A stretch of DNA of 64,000 nucleotides. Source: Platanthera guangdongensis (Eukaryota > Streptophyta > Magnoliopsida > Asparagales > Orchidaceae). The DNA is taken from NCBI GenBank assembly GCA_039583875.1, contig CM077164.1, positions 67,549,628 through 67,613,627 on the forward strand, read 5' to 3'. The position numbers and the translations under genes were made by a program. Every line of letters begins with the position of its first letter. Position 1 is the stretch's first letter. The notes under the pieces are model-generated. The model was not told the origin of the DNA and ran no database searches. It was given only the letters and a program-made list of their open reading frames with translations. Positions 19,829 to 31,116 of the stretch are shown here, piece after piece.

Positions 19829-21940
19829 TGAAAGATATGGTACCTAAACACCTAGAGGGTGGGGGGTGAATAGGTGACCTAATCCTTTTCTAACTTTATT
19901 GGCAGCAATCAGTTATTTCACAGCAAACTAACTAGTTTATCACAGCAAAACACAGCATACACAGCAACAGTTTTCAGCACAGTATAGCACACAGTGATTT
20001 ATAGTGGTTCCCCAAGATATGGGTACATCCACTTTCCCCCTTCTCCTATCTAGCAGTGTACTAGATTCTGCCAAACTCATGCACTGTCTCAGAACCCAAA
20101 TTGGTTCCTACCTCAGGCCCAAAGCCTTACAACTCAGCTTTATCCCAAAGCCTACACTCAGCAAATCAAGGCCTACACTCAGCCAATCCAAGGCCTACAC
20201 TCAGCCAACAAGGCCTACACTCAGAGATCTCTATCTCCTACACTCAGGCAAACAAGCCCTACCCTCAGCCTTTATAAATATAGGCTTACAATCACTCAGA
20301 TCCAATGGATCCTACAAGTTAAAAAGATATTACAAATTATAACTCTACAACTCAGAAAGATAAGAGGGGAGTTGAGAGATTCTTGATGAGTTCTTGGAAG
20401 AACTCAGCTGGATCCAATCTGACTTAGCTTTCTTCAAAGCTTCTTGAGTAGAACTGAATAAGACTGAATCCTCTGCAGTTGTTCCTTGACCTTTGCCACT
20501 TAAGTCCCAGAATTGAATCTGAATCCTTCTTCTCAGCCTAGTTCCAGAGGCTGATTTCTTGGAAGGAGCCCTCTCTCTCCAACTTCTTAGATCTGCACTT
20601 GGACTGCAAGATCTTCTTGTGTTGATACTCAGTATATCACTTTTCTGATTACTTGAATAATCTGTACCACTTGTTAATCACTTGATCAACTCTTTCAACA
20701 ACAGTTTCTGTAAACTGTGGGTGCCTATTTATAGGCCTTCTTCATGGTAACCGGCTGGTCCGGTTCATAACTAACTTCTGACATCTCTGACAGTTGCTAT
20801 AGACCGGCTGGATCGGCAGCTGTCATGTCAACCAGTCACTTCTTGAAAATCTCTAACAGTCAGTAAGTGTCGAGACTTTCGGTCTATAAGTGTCGACACT
20901 TAGAGACCAAGTGTCGACACATGCTTTGTAAGTGTCGACACAAGTCTACAAGGTGTCGACACATATCCTTGTATGTCTCGACACAGATTCTTCAGCATGT
21001 GTCGACACAGAAATTGAGTGTCGACACAAGTACTTGTTCTTCTAGCTTTTGCTGAATTCTTCTATGTGTCGACACATCTCCTTTGTGTCGACACATCTTC
21101 TTGTGTTGAATATGTCAAGTGTCGACACTGCTTCTTGATGTCGACACATATCCTTTTATGTTGAATCTTGCTGAGTGTCGAGACAGCTCCTTGTGTCGAC
21201 ACACCTTCTTGTTGTTGAGACTTCAGCTGAGTGTCGACACATTTCCTTAGTGTCGACACTTGTACTTAGAATAATTTGTTGTTCTTTCTGTTCTTTGCTA
21301 AGTGTCGACACAGCTCCTTGTGTCGACACTTTCTTCAAGTGTTGAGTCTTTAGCTGTGTGTCGACACATTGTTCTGAGTGTCGACACATACTTCAAATGC
21401 TGACTCTTCTATTGAGTGTCGACACATTGTGCTGGGTGTCGACACTTACTTCAAGTGCTGACTCTTCTGCATAGTGTCGACACATTGTGTTGAGTGTCGA
21501 CACTTGTACTTAGACTCTGCAGACTTTTGCTGAGTGTCGACACAGCTCCAAGTGTCGACACTTTCTGGTGTAGACACAGCTTCACTGGGTGTCGACACAG
21601 CTCCTTGTGTCGACACTTTCTGTCTGCACTTTTCTTCACTGAGTGTTGACACAGCTCCAAGTGTCGACACTTTCTGTCTGGTGTCGACTCTACATCCTAG
21701 GTGTCGACACAATGACTCCAAGTGTCGACACATCTTGTCTGGGTGTCAACACAAGTCTTCTTAAGTGTCGACACTTTCCCTCTGGGTGTCGACACATGGA
21801 CTTAGAAACTTTTTGCTTCAGTCCAGTACTTTCTTAACCTGCACAAGTAACTCAAACATACATCAAATACATTATGATGTATATCATTGAGTTGGGTGAG
21901 GCTTCTTCAAATCAGGTATATTTGACCAATGTACCCAACA
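19829..21940 (-). repeat. 3' LTR of Sirevirus B
   Basis: Read on the minus strand TGTTGGGTACATTGG...CATATCTTTCA, 2112 bp. The palindrome array is at 20873-21806. TATAAATA on the minus strand is at 20726-20733, and an AGTGTAGGC-type simple repeat is at 20150-20270. Confidence 0.93.
20873..21806 (-). repeat. GTGTCGACAC palindrome array in Sirevirus B 3' LTR
   Basis: I count about 29 exact GTGTCGACAC and several one-base variants. From 21302 to 21701 the first palindrome of each pair recurs at 21302, 21358, 21416, 21474, 21534, 21589, 21643 and 21701: a 54-60 bp period. Within a pair the start-to-start distance is 18-21 bp. It lies upstream of the TATA box in element orientation. Confidence 0.95.
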
Positions 21941-22241
21941 ATCTCCCCCTATTTGGAGAAGTCATAACCCTTAGTCAATGATATACACCATCCATAATTA
22001 AAATTACAAAATGATGTACAGCAAATTATATTCAGCAGGGTAAACATAAACTTGTAGAAATACACACATGTATACACATTCATCATTTCAGAATAATCAA
22101 GAAATAGACACATTTACAGAACAATCATGAAATATATTTATCATATATTGTTCTAACATTTTTCTTATACATCTTCAATGTTTTACAAAAATGTTTTACA
22201 TTAAAAAGGATTGCAACATAAACTTCAAGTAAAATCCTAAT
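21941..22241 (-). promoter_or_regulatory. polypurine tract and 3' untranslated region of Sirevirus B
   Basis: Minus-strand CCAAATAGGGGGAGAT (21941-21956) precedes the 3' LTR start. The rest is AT-rich sequence between the ORF3 stop and the tract, with no gene seen. Confidence 0.75.
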
Positions 22242-24257
22242 CTATTTCTGATCAGGTTCCTTGATAATAATTCCCTTTCCAGCTTGGACTTGAGCTTTGA
22301 CAGGGGCTTCAACAGTTGCAGCATCAGCAGGCTTCTTTCCTTTTAAGTCCTTCTTCTTCAGCTCTTCTGCTTTGATTTTCTGTCTCTCAAAATAGTGGTA
22401 TGGCTTGGGGAAGTACTTGCTAGGCTCCACAGCAGTAGGAGGTAGCTTTCCCATCTTAGCCTTCCTTCTGAATTGTACTATAGCCTCCTGCCTGATCTCA
22501 TGCTTTCTCCATTCTGCCTCAGAGAATCATTTGTTCCTGTCATTCATGTTGTCTTTGGCAGCTTTCCAGGCAGTTAGAATTATATTTCTAGAGGTAGGGC
22601 TCCATTGTTCAAAATCTGGCTTTTGTTTTGCTTGTTCCCTAAACCTCTTTTTAGACAACCTTGTCTCTTCTTCTTTGTTCAGAGCCTCTTGCAGAGCTTC
22701 AGAAATAGGTTGAACAACCTTCTCAATATGAACATTGGCCTTGCCCTCAGTTGGGCTATACATTGTGCTGACATCTGCTTGAACCATGTCAAAATCTGGA
22801 GGTGGATAAATCACTTGAGCTACTTCTGCTTGCTAACCTCCAAGATATGCAGTTTGAATTCCTGATTCAGCCACATTATCATCATCACAAAGTGGAGGAT
22901 AGCCCAGTGTAGCTCTGATGGAGTTAGATATCCATTTGGCATGGTCAGAGCTAGCTTTGACTAATACCCTCTCCCTCTTTATGACTTCTCTAGCCATATG
23001 GTCTCTGACATCATCCTTTTGAAATCTAATCTGACTATCCAAGTACCTGATTCCCTCTTTAAAGTAAGGTCTGAGCTTAGTGAGCTGTTCAGAGATGGCG
23101 TTCTGGGAATCTTGAATTGCAGTCTTGACAGCAGTAATCTCAGCTTGAAATACCTTATCAAAGTCAGCCTTAGCAGCAGTAGTAGATGTTGAAGGTTCAG
23201 TAGTCTTATTCTTCAACTCAGTGACTATAGCATTATGGGAGGCAGTCAAATTATCATTCATTCTTAACTGATTCTCCAGCACATATCCTTGCTTTAATGT
23301 TATATCATCTACCTGAGCCTTGATCTTCTCCTGGTGAGTTGCCAAATAGACTACTGCATTCCCACCCTTGTGGAAGCAGTCAGTCATCTCCTTCTTGTTC
23401 AGGTTCATTTCAAACCTTATAGATTTTATATCTTGTGCAAGATCAAACTGTAGGGACTTGTGCCCTTCATCCACATAAGCCTCTATTGCCTTCCTTTGCT
23501 CATCCAACTTGATCTGCATGGCAATCATCAAAGCACTATAATCAACTGTTGGAGCTTGTTGAACTATAGGCTGTGGGGCTATAGATTGCAAGGCTTTCTT
23601 GTAACTCTGGCTTCTCCTTTTGAAGACATAGAGTTTCTTCTTCTTGGCCCTAGCACTCTCCTCATCTTCAGAGGCAGAAGTGCTGACAATATCAACCCTG
23701 TCCTTAGGGCTTTGAGGCTTCTCAGGTTGCACATCAGGTGCTTGCTCAGTTTCTAGCCTAATAGGCTCTTCCAGAACTATTAGTTGCTCCCCCTCAGCAG
23801 CAGCACTCTTATCTTCAGCAGCAGCATCCTTGTCCATATCAAAATCTTCTTGATCTAGATTTAGGAATAAATCCTCCATTGTATATTCAGGTGGAGATGG
23901 AGCTGGAGACAGTCTTTGCTCGTCAACCACTGATTCAGGTACCACTTCTTGTTCAGCAGATTTGTCTTCTAGAACAACATCTGGAACTTGACTGTCTAGC
24001 TGAGTTTGTTGATGGACATCAGACAAATTAGCATCTTCTATAATATAGTCTAAAGTTTTTAGGTCAGTGAGTACCTCTTGGATAATGATGGTGGCTTGCT
24101 CACTGTCCAGAGTAAATGGTTCTTCTACTACTGGAGGCTCCCCCTGGATCTCAGCATTATCTGCAGCAGCAGTGGTCTTCTCTGCAGCCACATCCTCTTG
24201 GTCATCAGGAGTGAAGACAACATGTTCTTCACTATCAGAACTGCTGGAGGACTCTTG
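22242..24257 (-). pseudogene. Sirevirus B ORF3, C-terminal two thirds
   Basis: Continues the ORF begun at 34211 after chromovirus B is removed: the last codons before the break (AVVAQ) join ESSSSSDSEEH. About 670 codons follow: an acidic Glu/Asp/Ser-rich region, a basic patch (RAKKKKLYVFKRRS) that could serve as a nuclear localisation signal, a long helical coiled-coil-like stretch (from about ALMIAMQIKLDEQRKAIEAY to QISEQLTKLRPYF-like sequence) and a conserved-looking tail (WSPTSRNIILTAWKAAKDN, YFPKPYHYFERQKIKAEELKK). Stops break it at about 22830 (TAG after TAYLGG) and about 22525 (TGA). No signal peptide or membrane anchor is seen, so an envelope role is unsupported. No enzymatic domain is recognised. 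Confidence 0.75.
24253..24257. other. target-site duplication TCTTG, left copy
   Basis: TCTTG before TGTAACGCCCC, repeated at 33424-33428. Confidence 0.92.
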
Positions 24258-26574
24258 TGTAACGCCCCGAAACTCAAAGGAGCAAAGGGGAATAATTTGG
24301 GCCAGTTTGAGTTCTGGCTGCAGGCACACGGCCTGGGACACGGGCGTGTCCCAGGGCGTGTCAAGCCTGTGTCGACACTAAGGCGTGAAGTCGACACTCT
24401 GGTCTCGACATTGTGTCGAGACTGGGCACACGGCCTGCGACACGGGCGTGTCGCAGGGCGTGTCGACCCGTGTCGACACTTAGCCGTGAAGTCGACACAG
24501 TGCTTCGACGTTGTGTCGAGACACGGCACACGGCCTGCGACACGGGCGTGTCGCAGGGCATGTCAACCCGTGTCGACACTCGTCCCGCGAAGTCGACACT
24601 TTGGTGTCGATAGTGTGTCGGGACATGGCACACGGCCTGCGACACGGGCGTGTCGCAGGGCGTGTCGACCCGTGTCGACACTTAGCCGTGAAGTGCCGAG
24701 ACCTTGTACACGGCCTGGAGCCCAGGCGTGTCAAGGTGACACGGGCAAGGACACGGGCGTGTCCGAACCCGTGTCAGTGCTCGGGTTGGAAACGGGAGAA
24801 ATTGATGGGGTACACGGCCAGATACATGGCCGTGTCAGTTGGAACACGGGCGTGTCAGATCGAACACGGGCGTGTTCGATGCCCGTGTGAGGTTCCAGGT
24901 GATTCGATTTTGACGGCGAATGAGGCACACGGCCCTGGACACGGGCGTGTGCCAGGCCGTGTTCGGTCCAGATTGGGCATTTCAGCCCCGAATCAAAGCC
25001 GTTCGTTTCCTTGATTGAAGATCCAATGGCTGGGGGTTGTTCCTGGGAGGATATACCCGGGAGTTGACTTGAAATCCATCATTTTTCTTCACTTGATCAT
25101 CTCTCCAAACCCTTGGAGAAAGAGGAAAGCCATTGGAGGAAGAAGAGCTAGATCCGCCATTGGAGGAGCTTCGGAGCTCCGAATCGCAAGCCGACTCCGG
25201 ATCCACGGAGGCAACGCAAGTGCGGTGATTTCTATCCGATTACTTTTCGATGGCGCCAAAGAGGACCGCAAGGGTAACGATCCTCATCTTGAGCACTAAA
25301 AGCTCTCTTTCTTAGCATCTTTCTTAGCATAGGAAGCCCGCTCTCGCGAGTTTGCGAAGAGTTGGAGGCGTTCCTTCGGGTAGATATGTAAAGTCCCCGT
25401 TGTTTAGAGTCCGTATGCGAGAACGGACATAGGCATTTTGGTTGAAGCCTACCCGGACATGTTAGTCCGGATCGGTGATGTTGCATTGCATAAGGCCGGA
25501 GAAGACTCCGTGCTATTGGTTGTTTTCGGGTTTTCTACGCGGTAGATTGCAGCAGGGAGCCTTGGGGACTAACCCAAAGGTGCACCCGGAAAACTGGGCG
25601 GATACGAGATCTTGCCAACTTGGAGGCCTGAGAGCCAACTCGAACATAACTGAGTTATGTGACTTGCGGTAGAATGGGACTCGGTGAAAGTTTGACCCGC
25701 GCAAATGGCTTAAATTGTCGTTGCGAAGTGAGCACGGGTTAGATGGAGCCGTACCCGCTTTATGTCGTCCGGTTAGAGCGACCTAAGGTTACATGGGACT
25801 CGCCGTTGGCATAAATGGGGGTCTTCGGTGGTCAATGGCTTAAATTGACGTGACCAATACCATGAAGACAAATTGCTCTTAGGTTTGGCCGTCTTAATGG
25901 CGGTGGTGAGTCCGGAATGTTAATGGCTTTAATTGACGTAACATCGACCGGTTCACCGAGAATGTGCCCTGAGTGCACGGGGCGTGTGGCCTTTCGAGCC
26001 ACCGTCTGTGATGTTGTGACTATGGTTTTTCTATTACTTGCTTATGCTAAGGAAATGCAGGGAAGGAGCATCGCCGCCCCGAGTTGGGGGCGGGATCGTT
26101 ATAATTTGGTCAGCATTGCTGACCGTTATCTTGTTTTGCCACCGTGCGGTGGATTGTTGTTGCTTGCAGGTGCAGCTGGACCAAGCGGTCAATAGCGGGC
26201 TAAAGCCCTTTTTGCGAAGCTGGCCCTCGAAGGCCCAAGTAGAAGTGTTTACTGCTTTATTCATGTGTGACCGGCCTGCGTGCCGTGGTTTGTAAAACAT
26301 GTAATTTTCAAGTGAAACACTTTGTAAGGCCTTAAGGCTGATTTTGGGTATTTTGTATACATTCCTAATTATTGTATTAGTGGACATTCATGCTCCTATG
26401 CTGGGTTCTTGTTTACAACTTATATAAACTGTTTCCGCTAGAATGCTCTGTGTAGGACGTTGAGATTGGTTGGATGGTTTCCATAAGTAACCACCCGGTC
26501 TGTCTGTGGTATATGGCGTCGGGCCCCGGCCGGACCTACTGCTATATGCTATGCGACGGATAGGGGGTGTTACA
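24258..26574 (+). repeat. 5' LTR of chromovirus B
   Basis: TGTAACGCCCCGAAACTC...GGGGGTGTTACA, 2317 bp. It differs from the 3' LTR at only some 15-25 sites by eye (about 1%). Confidence 0.95.
24325..24730 (+). repeat. 101-bp tandem repeat with nested palindromes in the chromovirus B LTR
   Basis: CACACGGCCTG recurs at 24325, 24427, 24527 and 24629 (periods 102, 100, 102). Each unit carries ACACGGGCGTGT, a GTGTCGACAC or close variant, and GTGTCGAGAC. The same four-unit block is in the 3' LTR from 31179. Confidence 0.92.
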
Positions 26575-26760
26575 ATTTGGTATCAGACTACTGGTTTTGG
26601 TCGGGCTTAAAGTGAATTCGTGGGCGAATTCTTTTTAAGGGGTGGTGAGCACATTGTGTGCGTCATCGTAATAACAGTAAAAAGAACCCATGAATATCCA
26701 CTTAGGAATGAAAATACTCGTGTTTGAGGAACCTGCGTGTTCCTATAATTGCTGTTTGCA
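26575..26760 (+). promoter_or_regulatory. primer-binding site and leader of chromovirus B
   Basis: ATTTGGTATCAGACTACTGG follows the LTR (initiator-tRNA-Met-like site from 26578). The leader then runs to the gag frame. Confidence 0.75.
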
Positions 26761-27699
26761 ATGTTATTTGGTCGCTTAACGGTGTTTTGTACCACTATAG
26801 GTGACCGGAAGCGGTGTTGGACAGCTGAATGTCCGGTTTCTGAGGAGCATAGTGCACCCGGTGAGGTGTTTGAGCCTCCTCCTTCGTATGAAACCGTTAG
26901 AAGGATTGTAGAAGCGGTGTTCGCTGTGACGGGTGCACAGCTAGGAGGAAATGTACAACCCTGCGCCCCTGCTGTGGCTTCAACGCCGGTGGGCGCGATG
27001 CAGCAGATGACCTTTGGTAGACCATTGGGGCAGCAGCTGGTTATGAACTTAGTGCAGGGAGCGCACACGGTTGAGGAATATTTGCAAGCTTTTCTTATGA
27101 TAAGTCGCTACCCATGCTTTGAGTCGGATAATGAGCAAGCTACAGTCGATAGATTCTATAATGGCCTACGCGCCGAGTTACGAGTCCTACTGCTAGGACC
27201 AAAGTTATTGGGATTCCGAGCCTTAGTGGAATCAGCTAGATCATTGGAGGCAGAGTTGAAGAAGACCCTCCCGATGCCAGCGACCATGGTATCGAACTAT
27301 ACAAACCCCATAAGAGCTGCATCCAGCAGAATGCTGGAGAAAGGGGTTATGAAATCGACTAGTAAAGCTACTTACACTTGTTATACTTGTGGAAAGAAAG
27401 GGCACTTTGCCCGAGACTGTTGGAATGGTGCTCGGAAGGGGAAGAAACCCATGTCAGGAGCAGTCAAGGATGTCAGTGCGAAGGAAACGGCATTCAAAGT
27501 GCCGAACACCTCAAAGTCGGCATATCGAAAATGGTATAAGAAGCATAGGACTTCGGGTTCAGCTCCTTCTGGTACTTCTGGGGCGACTACGGGTCAGACC
27601 CCGGGAACATGTTACAATTGTGGGGAGCCGGGGCATTATGCCCGTGAGTGCCTAAAACCCTGGAGGAAACACGCCGTCGTGATGACAGGTATGGTTTAA
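26761..27699 (+). CDS. chromovirus B gag, internally deleted, two zinc knuckles
   Basis: Open frame of about 312 codons from the ATG at 26761. Compared with chromovirus A gag, the central capsid block (AEDWLSRVKR...WWEGLELHH) is missing and the sequence passes from a Gln-rich N-terminus directly to LVQGAHTVEEYLQAF. Two CCHC knuckles remain: CYTCGKKGHFARDC and CYNCGEPGHYAREC, one more than copy A. The first 20 residues are in a different frame from the A protein, so the true start is uncertain: a CACTATAG/GTGACC junction conserved in both copies resembles a splice acceptor. The product would bind RNA but may not assemble a capsid. Confidence 0.7.
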   Translation: MLFGRLTVFCTTIGDRKRCWTAECPVSEEHSAPGEVFEPPPSYETVRRIVEAVFAVTGAQLGGNVQPCAPAVASTPVGAMQQMTFGRPLGQQLVMNLVQGAHTVEEYLQAFLMISRYPCFESDNEQATVDRFYNGLRAELRVLLLGPKLLGFRALVESARSLEAELKKTLPMPATMVSNYTNPIRAASSRMLEKGVMKSTSKATYTCYTCGKKGHFARDCWNGARKGKKPMSGAVKDVSAKETAFKVPNTSKSAYRKWYKKHRTSGSAPSGTSGATTGQTPGTCYNCGEPGHYARECLKPWRKHAVVMTGMV

Positions 27700-29307
27700 A
27701 GATAGTTTTACCTTAAATACTTGTCGCCCTTGTGCATGTTAGCTTAGAACTATTTGTGCTAAGTTTTGCTGCGGCTTTACTTTATCTTCAAGAGCACCGT
27801 TCGTTTAGGGAACTTCGCGTTCCTTTATTAGGAATCTTATTGTGCCTTGGAATACCTCCTTCGATGGAAAGAGATAAATTGGATGCGTTATAGTCCAATG
27901 GTGCTCGTTCGGCGAGGGTAGAATTCGTTGCTCTTAGTTTGTGGTTTGGGAATTAGGAGTACGATCTGCAAGCGTCGTTACTTCCGTTGGTGGAGTTTGA
28001 CGTTATATTTGGCATGGACTGGCTCTCGGAGCAGCAGGCCCTTATAGAGTGCGGTAGCAAGGAAGTCAAGCTGGGAGCAAACCGTGAGACGACTTTTACG
28101 GACTTAAAGGGGGTCGAGCAAGACGTTGACGTCTGCTCTTCAGGTGGTGAAGGCGGTTCGTGCTGGAGCAGAACTGTTTTGTACACTAGTGGAGGTTGTA
28201 AAGCCGAAGCCCGCGTTGGATTGTATTTCAGCGGTATCGGAATACCCTGATCTGTTCCCCGCAGATCTTTCTGGAGCCCGCCTCAGCGGGAGATAGACTT
28301 TAAGAGCGAGCTAGTGCCAGGTGCAAAGCCTATGTCACGATCTCCGTATCGGCTAACGCCTAAGGTAATGGCGGAGCTGAAAGCTCAACTGCAAGAGTTG
28401 TTGGAGCAAGGGTATGCGCGTCCAAGTCCTTCGCCTTGGAGCGCACCGACCCTCTTTATTAAGAAGAAGGATGAAAGTTTGAGGCTGCGTATTAATTATC
28501 GGAAGGTCATCAAGTTGACGGAGTAGAGCTAGTACCCAACCCCAAGGATCGATGATCTTTGTGATCAGTTGGTAGGGTCAACGGCGTACTCTAAATAGAT
28601 AAGGGAGAGTGATATCCTAAGATAACGTTCAGTACAGGACACGGGCGCTACAAGGTTACGGTCATGCCGTTTGTGCTGACTAATGCGCCGTCAGTATTCA
28701 TGGATTTGATGAACAGGACGTTCAGAGAGTACTTGGACCATTTCGTGATCGTCTTCATCGACGATGTTTTGGTGTACCCGCAAAGGGAGGAAGATCACTT
28801 CCAGCGTCTTCCTTTGGTGTTGGAGACGCTAAAGAGAAATCAGTTGTATGCCAAGTTCTCGAAGTGCGAGTTTTGGCTATCCTCAGTGGCGTTCCTCGGG
28901 CATAAAGTGAGTGGAGAGGGTATTGCGGTGGATCCGGCAAAGATTGTTGCGATACGAGAGTGGCCTGAGCGGGCTACGGTAGCGGAAGTCCGGAGTTTGC
29001 TGGAGCTTGCCGGCTACTATAGGCTCTTCGTGGAGAACTTCTCGCGGATACCGTTACCTCTCACTACTTTGACGAGGGAGGAGCATAAGTTCTTTTGGAC
29101 GCCGGAGTGCGCGCGAGCTTTTGAGGAGTTATAAGGTCGGTTGACTACGACGCCTGTGCTGACTTCGCCAAGTGGAACCGAAGGCAATGAGATTTTTAAT
29201 GACGCGTAGGGCAGCGATTTGGGTTGCGTACTACTGCAACACGGAAGCATAATAGCGTATGGCCGTGAGTTTTGCCTTGAAGCTATGAAGGCATAATTGT
29301 ATACGTT
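27700..29307 (+). pseudogene. chromovirus B protease, RT and RNase H remnants
   Basis: Fragments in several frames. 27987-28130 is the protease-RT linker (FDVIFGMDWLSEQQA); the DTGAS active site is gone. 28314-28526 is the RT N-terminus, ending in a stop after KLTE. Then comes a deletion that removes LKAGYYQLR. 28664-29134 is the RT palm with FIDDVLVYP. After 29134 the RNase H is broken by stops and a deletion up to 29307. No functional RT can come from this copy. Homology is clear because chromovirus A retains the equivalent region intact. Confidence 0.9.
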
Positions 29308-31116
29308 GTGAAAGTGGATCTCTACGCCGGTCACAAGAGCGTGAAGCATCTGATTGATCAGAAGGATCTGAATATACGACAGCGCAGATGGATGGAGTTT
29401 ATGGGAGACTATACATTCAAGATCCACTACGTGCCTGGCAAAGGGAATGCGGTTGCGGACGCGTTGAGTCGCCGAGCCCCAGCTCAAGCCAATTGGCTAT
29501 CGGTGCACGATGAGCGGTTGGTGCGGGAGTTGGAGGCGTTGGAGATTGTTTGTGTGGATAAGCAAGCAAGTGCTGAAGCAGTGCTGAATTGGACTGAAGT
29601 CCAATATGACCTGGCTGATCGGATTCGGCAGGCTTTGGATATGGATGCTCATATGAAGCAGTTCATGATAGAGGCTCTGGATGGGTCAAATTCTCAATTC
29701 GGCGTGGTGGACGGATTGCTGTGGAAAGACGGTCGTCTGTACGTCCCAAGCGTGGGCGATTTACGGGTGGAGTTGTTGTACAAGGCGCACCATACCAAGT
29801 ACTCGATTCACCCGGGGAGCACGAAGATGTACCGCTATATCAAGAAGCTATTTTGGTGGCCGGGTTTGAAAAAGGATGTGGCGCTATATGTAGCGAAGTG
29901 CCAAACCTGCGCCTTGGTAAAGGCGGAGTGCCAAAATCCGGGAGGATTTCTTAAGTCCTTGCCTATTCCGGAGTGGAAATTCGACGACATCTCTATGGAC
30001 TTTGTGCATGGTTTGCCAAGGTCGCAGAAGGGGAACGACGCCATTTGGGTGGTGGTCGATCGATTAACAAAGGTGTCGCATTTTATTCCGTATAGGAAGG
30101 ATGATCCGGTGGAGAAGCTGGCGAAGCTTTATGTGGATAACATAGTGCGGCTTCATGGTGTGCCCCGCAGCATCGTGAGTGACCGAGATGGGCGGTTCAC
30201 GTCCAATGATTGGAGGCTGGTGCAGCAAATGTTGGGAACAAAGCTGAAGTTTAGCACAGCCTTCCATCCTCAAACGGATGGGCAGACCGAGAGGGTCAAT
30301 AGAACGATGGAAGACATGCTTCGCATGTGTGTCTTGGACTTTGGAAAGCAATGGGAGGACCACCTTTATTTGGTGGAGTTCGCATACAACAACAGCTACC
30401 AAGCAAGTATTCAGATGGCGCCTTTCGAGGCCCTATATGGTAGAAGATGTCGCACGCCGTTGTCTTGGTTAGAAACGGACGAGTCAAAGTTGTATAAGCG
30501 AACGGAAGTGGATGATGCTACTTCTTTGGTGAGAACCATTCGGGAGAGGTTGCTTATCGCTCAGGACCGGCAAGCAAAGTACTATAATGCCAAGCACAGG
30601 AACGTGGAGTTCGATGTGGGCGATTATGTATACTTGAAGATCAAGCCGTTCAAGGGTGTCTCGCGGGTGCGGCGATTGAAAAAGCTAAGCCCGAGGTACC
30701 TTGGACCGTTCGAGGTTCTGGAGCGAGTAGGAGAAGCGGCCTATCGGCTGAAGCTTTCAGTGGAGCTAAGTGGTTTACATGATGTATTCCATATTTCGGT
30801 GCTTCGGAAGGCGGTGCAAGAGCCTACGCAAGTGATCGCGGCCAATCAAGTGCCGGTGGATAGTGGGCTAACGACAAAAGTCAAGCCCGTGCGGATTGAG
30901 GACTCGGAAGTCAAGCGGCTACGCAATAAAGAGATCAGGATGGTCAAAATCCGGTGGGACAATTGCGGTCGTGAGGAGCTCTCTTGGGAGCGAGAGCAGA
31001 CGATGCTTGACGAATATCCGGAGTTGTTCCGCTCAGGTACAAATTTTGTTTTGTACATGTTTTTCCCTTTATGTAATTTCGTGGGCGAAATTCTTTTAAG
31101 AGGGGTAGAGTTGTAA
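29308..31116 (+). CDS. chromovirus B integrase with chromodomain-like tail (open)
   Basis: 602 codons without a stop, from the last part of RNase H ([17 protein letters not shown]) through the integrase HHCC domain (HHTKYSIHPGS...KCQTCALVK), a catalytic core with all three acidic positions (MDFVHGLP, VSDRDGRF, GQTERVN), and GPFEVLERVGEAAYRL, to the chromodomain-like end (SEVKRLRNKEIRMVKIRWDN...WEREQTMLDEYPELF). Integrase inserts element cDNA into chromosomes; the chromodomain-like tail is thought to guide it to particular chromatin. There is no start codon of its own beyond internal Met, since it is normally released from Gag-Pol. The stop TAA (31114-31116) lies in the LTR. Contrast with copy A, whose integrase is dead but whose RT is open. 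Confidence 0.88.
   Translation: MKVDLYAGHKSVKHLIDQKDLNIRQRRWMEFMGDYTFKIHYVPGKGNAVADALSRRAPAQANWLSVHDERLVRELEALEIVCVDKQASAEAVLNWTEVQYDLADRIRQALDMDAHMKQFMIEALDGSNSQFGVVDGLLWKDGRLYVPSVGDLRVELLYKAHHTKYSIHPGSTKMYRYIKKLFWWPGLKKDVALYVAKCQTCALVKAECQNPGGFLKSLPIPEWKFDDISMDFVHGLPRSQKGNDAIWVVVDRLTKVSHFIPYRKDDPVEKLAKLYVDNIVRLHGVPRSIVSDRDGRFTSNDWRLVQQMLGTKLKFSTAFHPQTDGQTERVNRTMEDMLRMCVLDFGKQWEDHLYLVEFAYNNSYQASIQMAPFEALYGRRCRTPLSWLETDESKLYKRTEVDDATSLVRTIRERLLIAQDRQAKYYNAKHRNVEFDVGDYVYLKIKPFKGVSRVRRLKKLSPRYLGPFEVLERVGEAAYRLKLSVELSGLHDVFHISVLRKAVQEPTQVIAANQVPVDSGLTTKVKPVRIEDSEVKRLRNKEIRMVKIRWDNCGREELSWEREQTMLDEYPELFRSGTNFVLYMFFPLCNFVGEILLRGVEL
31094..31111 (+). promoter_or_regulatory. polypurine tract of chromovirus B
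   Basis: TTTTAAGAGGGGTAGAGT next to the 3' LTR. The equivalent in copy A has GGGGGA instead of GGGGTA. Confidence 0.82.

Noticed and set aside
20873..21806. Regularly spaced identical short repeats, superficially like a CRISPR array
   Set aside because: The repeated unit is a 10-bp palindrome, spacers are 8-40 bp and similar to each other, there are no cas genes, and the same array recurs in every Sirevirus LTR of a plant genome.
20867..21837. Many ORFs reading MCRHL/VDT/STLS repeats on both strands
   Set aside because: They are translations of the GTGTCGACAC array; the same occurs at 41096-42073 and 57016-58015.
24078..24890. 270-codon ORF rich in HGRV/CRR words, and similar ones at 11804-12292, 31151-31744 and 46359-46796
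   Set aside because: They lie wholly in chromovirus LTR palindromes and translate the 101-bp repeat; no domain, and all frames give similar repetitive peptides.
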